Part shown: positions 60,267 to 64,000 of the stretch, in pieces
Layout: every line of letters begins with the position of its first letter
Numbering within the stretch: position 1 is the first letter of the stretch
Assembly (NCBI RefSeq): GCF_000250635.1
Contig: NC_016940.1
Span: forward strand, 682,001-746,000
From: Saprospira grandis str. Lewin
GTDB taxonomy: Bacteria > Bacteroidota > Bacteroidia > Chitinophagales > Saprospiraceae
Direction: 5' to 3'
Length of the DNA stretch: 64,000 nucleotides
Translations under genes and position numbers: made by a program
The notes under the pieces: model-generated
The model's database searches: none
What the model saw: only the letters and a program-made list of their open reading frames with translations
Told to the model about the DNA's origin: nothing

Positions 60267-60818
60267 ATGTACGCATCCTTCTCGCGCCTCTTGGCCCTTT
60301 GCCTAGTCCTCAGTCTTTCGGCCTGCCATCTTCTCGAAATGCCCAACAATAATAGCAGCAACAATTCGAGCAGCGGCAGCGCCACAGCCACCGCCTCGGC
60401 CTATATAGAACGCTTCAAACCCATTGCTATTGCCGAAATGAAGCGAACAGGCGTGCCCGCTAGCATCAAAATGGCCCAAGCGATCCTAGAATCTGGCTAT
60501 GGCCGTAGCGAACTGGCCAAAAAGGCCAATAATCACTTCGGAATCAAATGCGGCAGCGGCTGGACCGGCAAAACCTATCAACTCCGCTCCAAAAATGCCT
60601 GCTTTAGAGCCTACAGCAGCGCCGAAGAAAGCTTTAGACAACATTCTGACTTCCTCCGAAATGGAAGCCGTTATGCCGAGCTTTTCAAACTCAAAACTAC
60701 CGATTATAAGGGCTGGGCCAAAGGCCTCCGAAAAGCCGGCTATGCCACTTCTTCCTCCTACCCTAGCAAACTAATCGAACTCATTGAAAGATACAGACTC
60801 CACCAATATGACCAATAA
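60267..60818 (+). CDS. Glucosaminidase-family lipoprotein
   Basis: A 183-aa lipoprotein from the ATG at 60267; lipobox LVLSLSAC. A short Asn/Ser-rich linker precedes a mannosyl-glycoprotein endo-N-acetylglucosaminidase (FlgJ-like) domain: PASIKMAQAILESGYGRSELAKKANNHFGIKC, with the catalytic Glu in AILESGYG, then RAYSSAEESFRQHSDFL and YAELFKLKTTDYKGWAKGLRKAGYAT. It cleaves the GlcNAc-MurNAc glycan of peptidoglycan, either self-wall remodelling or lysis of prey. Confidence 0.9.
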   Translation: MYASFSRLLALCLVLSLSACHLLEMPNNNSSNNSSSGSATATASAYIERFKPIAIAEMKRTGVPASIKMAQAILESGYGRSELAKKANNHFGIKCGSGWTGKTYQLRSKNACFRAYSSAEESFRQHSDFLRNGSRYAELFKLKTTDYKGWAKGLRKAGYATSSSYPSKLIELIERYRLHQYDQ

Positions 60819-60836
60819 TTAGGTCTTTTTTAAGCC

Positions 60837-60975
60837 TTTGGGGCCTCCGCAGCAAAGCTGCGGCGCTACGTTTCGCAGCTCGCTGTTCGCTCGGCCCTTC
60901 CTCGCTTCGCTCCTCGGTCTGGCCTGCGGCCACTGCTGCACATCGCTAGGCCATAAAAAGGCGGACAAGCCGCCC
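60837..60975 (+). repeat. Dispersed intergenic element R20
   Basis: GGGGCC form, 19 bp after the glucosaminidase stop. Hairpin 1 CGCAGC-aaa-GCTGCG, block GCGCTACG, GCAGCTCGC, GCTCGGCCC, hairpin 3 GGCC-tgc-GGCC, CATCGCTAGGCC, then a short GGCGG/CCGCC hairpin. Confidence 0.88.
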
Positions 60976-60980
60976 AAAAA

Positions 60981-61022
60981 CAGCAAAAAGCCAGCAGCTC
61001 TAGAGCTGCTGGCTTTTTGCTG
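60981..61022. terminator. 42-bp perfect palindrome, bidirectional terminator
   Basis: A perfect 42-bp inverted repeat centred on CTAG, with A5/T5 tracts inside the arms. It lies between the convergent glucosaminidase and prolyl oligopeptidase genes. Confidence 0.8.
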
Positions 61023-61035
61023 CCCACTAATCAGG

Positions 61036-63282
61036 CTAATCCATCAAATTGAACTGCATAAAGGCCAATTTATCTACAATTTCCTCTATCCGCTGAGCGG
61101 TGGGCTTGCCCGCGCCATGTCCCGCCGAACGGTCAATGCGTAGCAAAGCTGGCGCATTGCCCTGAGCATTGGCCTGTAGGGCCGCCGCAAATTTAAAGGA
61201 GTGTGCAGGTACCACTCGGTCGTCATGATCGGCGGTCATGACCATTGTGGCCGGGTACTTTTGGGCCTTAACATTATGTACCGGAGAATAAGCGTATAGA
61301 TGCTTAAACTGCTTTTCATCACTGCTCAAGCCATAATCTGCCGCCCAAAAACGACCAATGGTAAACTCCTGATAACGGAGCATATCCAAAACGCCCACAA
61401 TGGGGAAAGCCACCTTGAACAAATCTGGACGCTGCGTCATGCAAGCCCCAACCAATAGTCCCCCATTAGAACGACCCTCTATAGCTAGTTTATCGGGATT
61501 GGTATAGCCCTCCTTGACCAAATACTCGGCTGCTTGGATAAAGTCATTAAATACATTTTGCTTATTTAGCTGCGTTCCCGCCTGATGCCAATCTTTCCCA
61601 TACTCTCCTCCTCCTCGGATATTGGCCACGGCAAAAATACCGCCTGCCTCTAATAAAGGAATGCGCTCTAGGGCAAAAGAAGGCATAATGCTAATATTAA
61701 AGCCACCATAACCATAGAGCAAAGTGGGGCGTTTGCCATCTGCTTTTAGGCCCTTTTTATGGGTAATGAACATGGGAATGCGAACCGTTTCTTTTCCGTT
61801 TTTGTAGGTATAAAACACCTGCCGCGTTACAAAGTCTTGGGGATTAAAGGCCAATTTTGGCGCCTGCCAAGTTTCGCTTTTTCGGCTTTTGAGCTCAAAG
61901 GTACAAGCGGTAGTCGGAATTGTAAAGGCGCTGACGCTATAGCTACCGCCTTGGCCATTGGGGAAGGCCCGCAAGCTACTAATATCTACCGGGCTATCGC
62001 TACCCAAAACCTTGGGCAAATGCAAACGGCCCTTATATTCACCTTTGGCATCATATACCCGCAATTGGTTGCGTACATCTTTGATGTAGTTGGCCACAAA
62101 CTGATCGCCTAGCATAATGACCGACTCTAGCGCTTCTTTTTGCTCGGGCAAAATAGAGCGCCAATTTTTCTCTTCGGCCTGCTTGAGGTCAATTTCTAGC
62201 AATTGGTAATTGGGCGCTTTATAATTGGTCTTAAAATACAGGCGGCTACCCTTATTATTGACCAAGCTATAATCGTAGTCAAAATTACTGACCAAAACCT
62301 CAATGCCCGCATCTTTCTGCTTAAGGTTTTTGTAATAAATTCCGTTGCCACTAGTGCTAGCCGTACTATAAATGAGGAGATAGTTTTCATCCTCGGTCAC
62401 TTCTGGGCTAAAATTGTAATTCGGATGGCTTCTATCGGCAAAGATGAGTTCATCCTCTGCTTGTTTTTGGCCCAAACGGTGATAATATAGCTGATGAAAC
62501 TCATTTTTGCGGCTATACTTATCCTCTGCTTCATTGGCATCATAGCGGCTATAGAAAAAGCCATTTTCAAACCAGCTCACATTGGAGTAGCGCACCCAAT
62601 TGACCTCATCGGCCAATACTTTTTTAGTTTTTAGGTCCATCACCTTAATCGTTCGCCAATCGGAGCCCGACTTGCTGATAGCATAGGATAAATAGCGGCC
62701 ATCTTTAGAAAACCAAAGGCCCATCAAAGAAACAGAACCATCTTTAGAGAGCGTATTGGGATCTAGGACCAATTCTTCTTTGAGGGGGCTCAAACTAGCT
62801 GAGCGATAGAGCGGCGATTGATTTTGCAGGCCTGTATTTTTGGTATAATAATAATAGCCACCTTCCTTTCTGGGCGCCGAATAGCGGTTATAGTTCCAGA
62901 TTTTTTCTAGGCGATCTTTTAGGGCTTCTCGGCCGGGTAGGGCATCTAGATAATTGCGGCTCAACTTTTCTTGTTTGGCCACCCAGGCTTCTACTTTGGG
63001 GTCAGTATCTTTTTCGAGCCAGCGATAAGGATCGGCTACTTTTTGGCCAAAATAGTCATCGCTTTGGTTGCCCTTTTCTGTTTTGGGATAAACCAGCTGC
63101 AATTTATCGGGATGAATCAGTTGTTCTGCTTCTGATGTTTTTGAAGCCGTTTCTGTTGTATTCTCTGTTGTTTCTTTTGTTTCTATGGGCTCAAAAGTCC
63201 GTTTAGGGGCGGAAGGCTGGCAAGCCTGCAGGCCCATGAGGCCCAAAACGGCTAGTGAAAGGGTTATTTTTTTGGCTTTCAT
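61036..63282 (-). CDS. Prolyl oligopeptidase (S9A), lipoprotein
   Basis: A 748-aa serine peptidase with lipobox LMGLQAC and a Thr/Glu/Ser-rich linker. An N-terminal beta-propeller (about residues 75-470) is followed by the alpha/beta-hydrolase domain: catalytic Ser in GRSNGGLLVGA near 602, Asp in ADHDDRVVP near 687 and His in RSAGHGAGKP near 722. It cuts short peptides after proline at the periplasm or cell surface. Convergent with the glucosaminidase gene; a 42-bp perfect palindrome lies between. Confidence 0.96.
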   Translation of the reverse strand: MKAKKITLSLAVLGLMGLQACQPSAPKRTFEPIETKETTENTTETASKTSEAEQLIHPDKLQLVYPKTEKGNQSDDYFGQKVADPYRWLEKDTDPKVEAWVAKQEKLSRNYLDALPGREALKDRLEKIWNYNRYSAPRKEGGYYYYTKNTGLQNQSPLYRSASLSPLKEELVLDPNTLSKDGSVSLMGLWFSKDGRYLSYAISKSGSDWRTIKVMDLKTKKVLADEVNWVRYSNVSWFENGFFYSRYDANEAEDKYSRKNEFHQLYYHRLGQKQAEDELIFADRSHPNYNFSPEVTEDENYLLIYSTASTSGNGIYYKNLKQKDAGIEVLVSNFDYDYSLVNNKGSRLYFKTNYKAPNYQLLEIDLKQAEEKNWRSILPEQKEALESVIMLGDQFVANYIKDVRNQLRVYDAKGEYKGRLHLPKVLGSDSPVDISSLRAFPNGQGGSYSVSAFTIPTTACTFELKSRKSETWQAPKLAFNPQDFVTRQVFYTYKNGKETVRIPMFITHKKGLKADGKRPTLLYGYGGFNISIMPSFALERIPLLEAGGIFAVANIRGGGEYGKDWHQAGTQLNKQNVFNDFIQAAEYLVKEGYTNPDKLAIEGRSNGGLLVGACMTQRPDLFKVAFPIVGVLDMLRYQEFTIGRFWAADYGLSSDEKQFKHLYAYSPVHNVKAQKYPATMVMTADHDDRVVPAHSFKFAAALQANAQGNAPALLRIDRSAGHGAGKPTAQRIEEIVDKLAFMQFNLMD

Positions 63283-63386
63283 TTTATCGGTTTTATGTAG
63301 GGAAACTGTTTTTGCTCAAATGTCTTTATAAGGTATAAAAATGCTGTTATTTTTTTGGCCTCTGGCTCGTTTTTTCTGCATTCAAT

Positions 63387-63419
63387 AAAAAACCGATAGC
63401 AGCTTTATGCTACTATCGG
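63387..63419 (-). terminator. Terminator of the DUF4332 gene
   Basis: Stem CCGATAG/CTATCGG with an inner AG/CT pair and six As upstream on the plus strand. Confidence 0.75.
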
Positions 63420-63446
63420 CTAATGATTATTTTGGGCCGGCTTGGC

Positions 63447-63860
63447 CTAATAGCTCATTTTAGGTTCTAACTCTTTGGCTTGAGCGATAAAATCTTCTAC
63501 TTGTTCTAGGCGGGGGACCGCTTTAGTGAGTTTTTTCTCGGCATTGACCTCGGCCATTTTTTGTTGTAGGTTTTCGGCCTTGCGGGTCCGTAATTCTTTG
63601 ATGGTATCTACGCCAGCGGCCTTGAGCAGTTCGGCAAATTGGCTAGCTACGCCTTTGATGCGGAACATATCGGCCATGCCGGCCCAGGCTAGAATGCGTT
63701 TTTTATCGATGCCTGACTTATCGGCTAGTTCTTGGCGGCCTTTGGGGGTACAGGCGGCCTCTAGTAGGCCTTCTACGGTGCTGATTCCCGCTTCGGCTAA
63801 TTTTTCTTGGTATTTAGGACCAATTCCTTCGATAGCAGATACTTTAGTTGCCATACTCAT
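63447..63860 (-). CDS. DUF4332-type helix-hairpin-helix protein
   Basis: A 137-aa protein made of two consecutive helix-hairpin-helix units: VSAIEGIGPKYQEKLAEAGI and MFRIKGVASQFAELLKAAGV, the pattern of the DUF4332 family. Such domains usually bind nucleic acid non-specifically or act as protein adaptors. Start at the ATG at 63860 or 63854. A terminator follows at 63387-63419. Confidence 0.75.
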   Translation of the reverse strand: MSMATKVSAIEGIGPKYQEKLAEAGISTVEGLLEAACTPKGRQELADKSGIDKKRILAWAGMADMFRIKGVASQFAELLKAAGVDTIKELRTRKAENLQQKMAEVNAEKKLTKAVPRLEQVEDFIAQAKELEPKMSY

Positions 63861-63918
63861 TGTAATTTGGAGATTATAAAATGATCGTCCCTAAAGCTAA
63901 GTTTTTTTGTTTAGGGCA

Positions 63919-63952
63919 CAAAAAAGCCACCCTCCTTTTTGAGGAGAGTGGC
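63919..63952 (-). terminator. Terminator of a gene beyond the right edge
   Basis: Stem GCCAC-c-CTCCT/AGGAG-a-GTGGC with A-run upstream, 66 bp before the DUF4332 start, so it serves a minus-strand gene outside the window. Confidence 0.7.
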
Positions 63953-63969
63953 TATATCTTTAGCGCTCA

Positions 63970-64000
63970 TTTTGGCGTCCTACAGGCCCGAAGGGCCGCA
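63970..64000 (-). repeat. Dispersed element R21, cut by window edge
   Basis: TTTTGGCGTCCTACAGG followed by GGCCC/GGGCC matches the inner end of R7b and R15; the rest lies beyond the window. Confidence 0.75.

Overview
The window reads as one continuous chromosomal segment of a gliding member of the Bacteroidota. This rests on T9SS type A and type B C-terminal sorting domains, about 20 SprB-type repeats in one giant surface protein, a Bacteroidota-type LptE and an enlarged signal peptidase I. Promoters of the TTG-N19/20-TAnnTTTG class and A-rich, Shine-Dalgarno-poor gene starts point the same way. No rRNA gene is present, so a Saprospira-like (Saprospiraceae) assignment is my inference from gene content and from the very unusual intergenic repeats. 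I see no tRNA, rRNA, prophage, insertion sequence or CRISPR array.

Layout. 0-10.5 kb: a type II secretion / type IV pilus-like cluster. The minus strand carries pseudopilins G, I, J and K, assembly protein L, secretin D, ATPase E and a prepilin peptidase. Divergent plus-strand genes encode M/PilO-like, lipoprotein and C/PilP-like proteins. 10.5-20.9 kb: a YwqK/MORN-like protein, an MDR oxidoreductase, an NlpC/P60 hydrolase, three uncharacterised genes, Fur, a STAS protein, purA, lepB and a dolichyl-phosphate-mannose-synthase-like enzyme. 21-31 kb: two RNA methyltransferases (RsmB-like, RlmD), a GNAT protein, lpxB, an ohrR-ohr peroxide-response pair with visible operators, two paralogous membrane proteins around an FKBP lipoprotein, and an adenosine deaminase. 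31-45 kb: acyl-CoA thioesterase, lptE, icd, a dihaem peroxidase, a methyltransferase, a His-rich CDF exporter, mnmG, a polytopic membrane protein, a GT4 glycosyltransferase, mlaE/mlaF, and a 41-bp tandem-repeat array ahead of an orphan gene. 45-64 kb: a T9SS cargo protein, an ECF sigma factor with a putative membrane anti-sigma partner, a DinB-like protein, the 2449-residue SprB-like protein, a BlaI/M56 pair, a glucosaminidase lipoprotein, a prolyl oligopeptidase and a DUF4332 protein.

The most striking feature is a family of about 20 dispersed intergenic elements of roughly 110-200 bp (some pairs longer). Short conserved blocks (GGGGC end, GCAGCTCGC, GCTCGGCCC, GGTCTG, CATCCCTCAGCC or CATCGCTAGGCC) are separated by hairpins whose stems differ from copy to copy but stay complementary. 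The GGGGC/poly-T end nearly always abuts a gene boundary, copies often form inverted pairs, and some sit inside apparent operons (secretion cluster, mlaE-mlaF). A second module of hairpins closed by GGTTnnAACC is nested inside several copies. I regard this two-module structured repeat system as the best candidate here for something undescribed.
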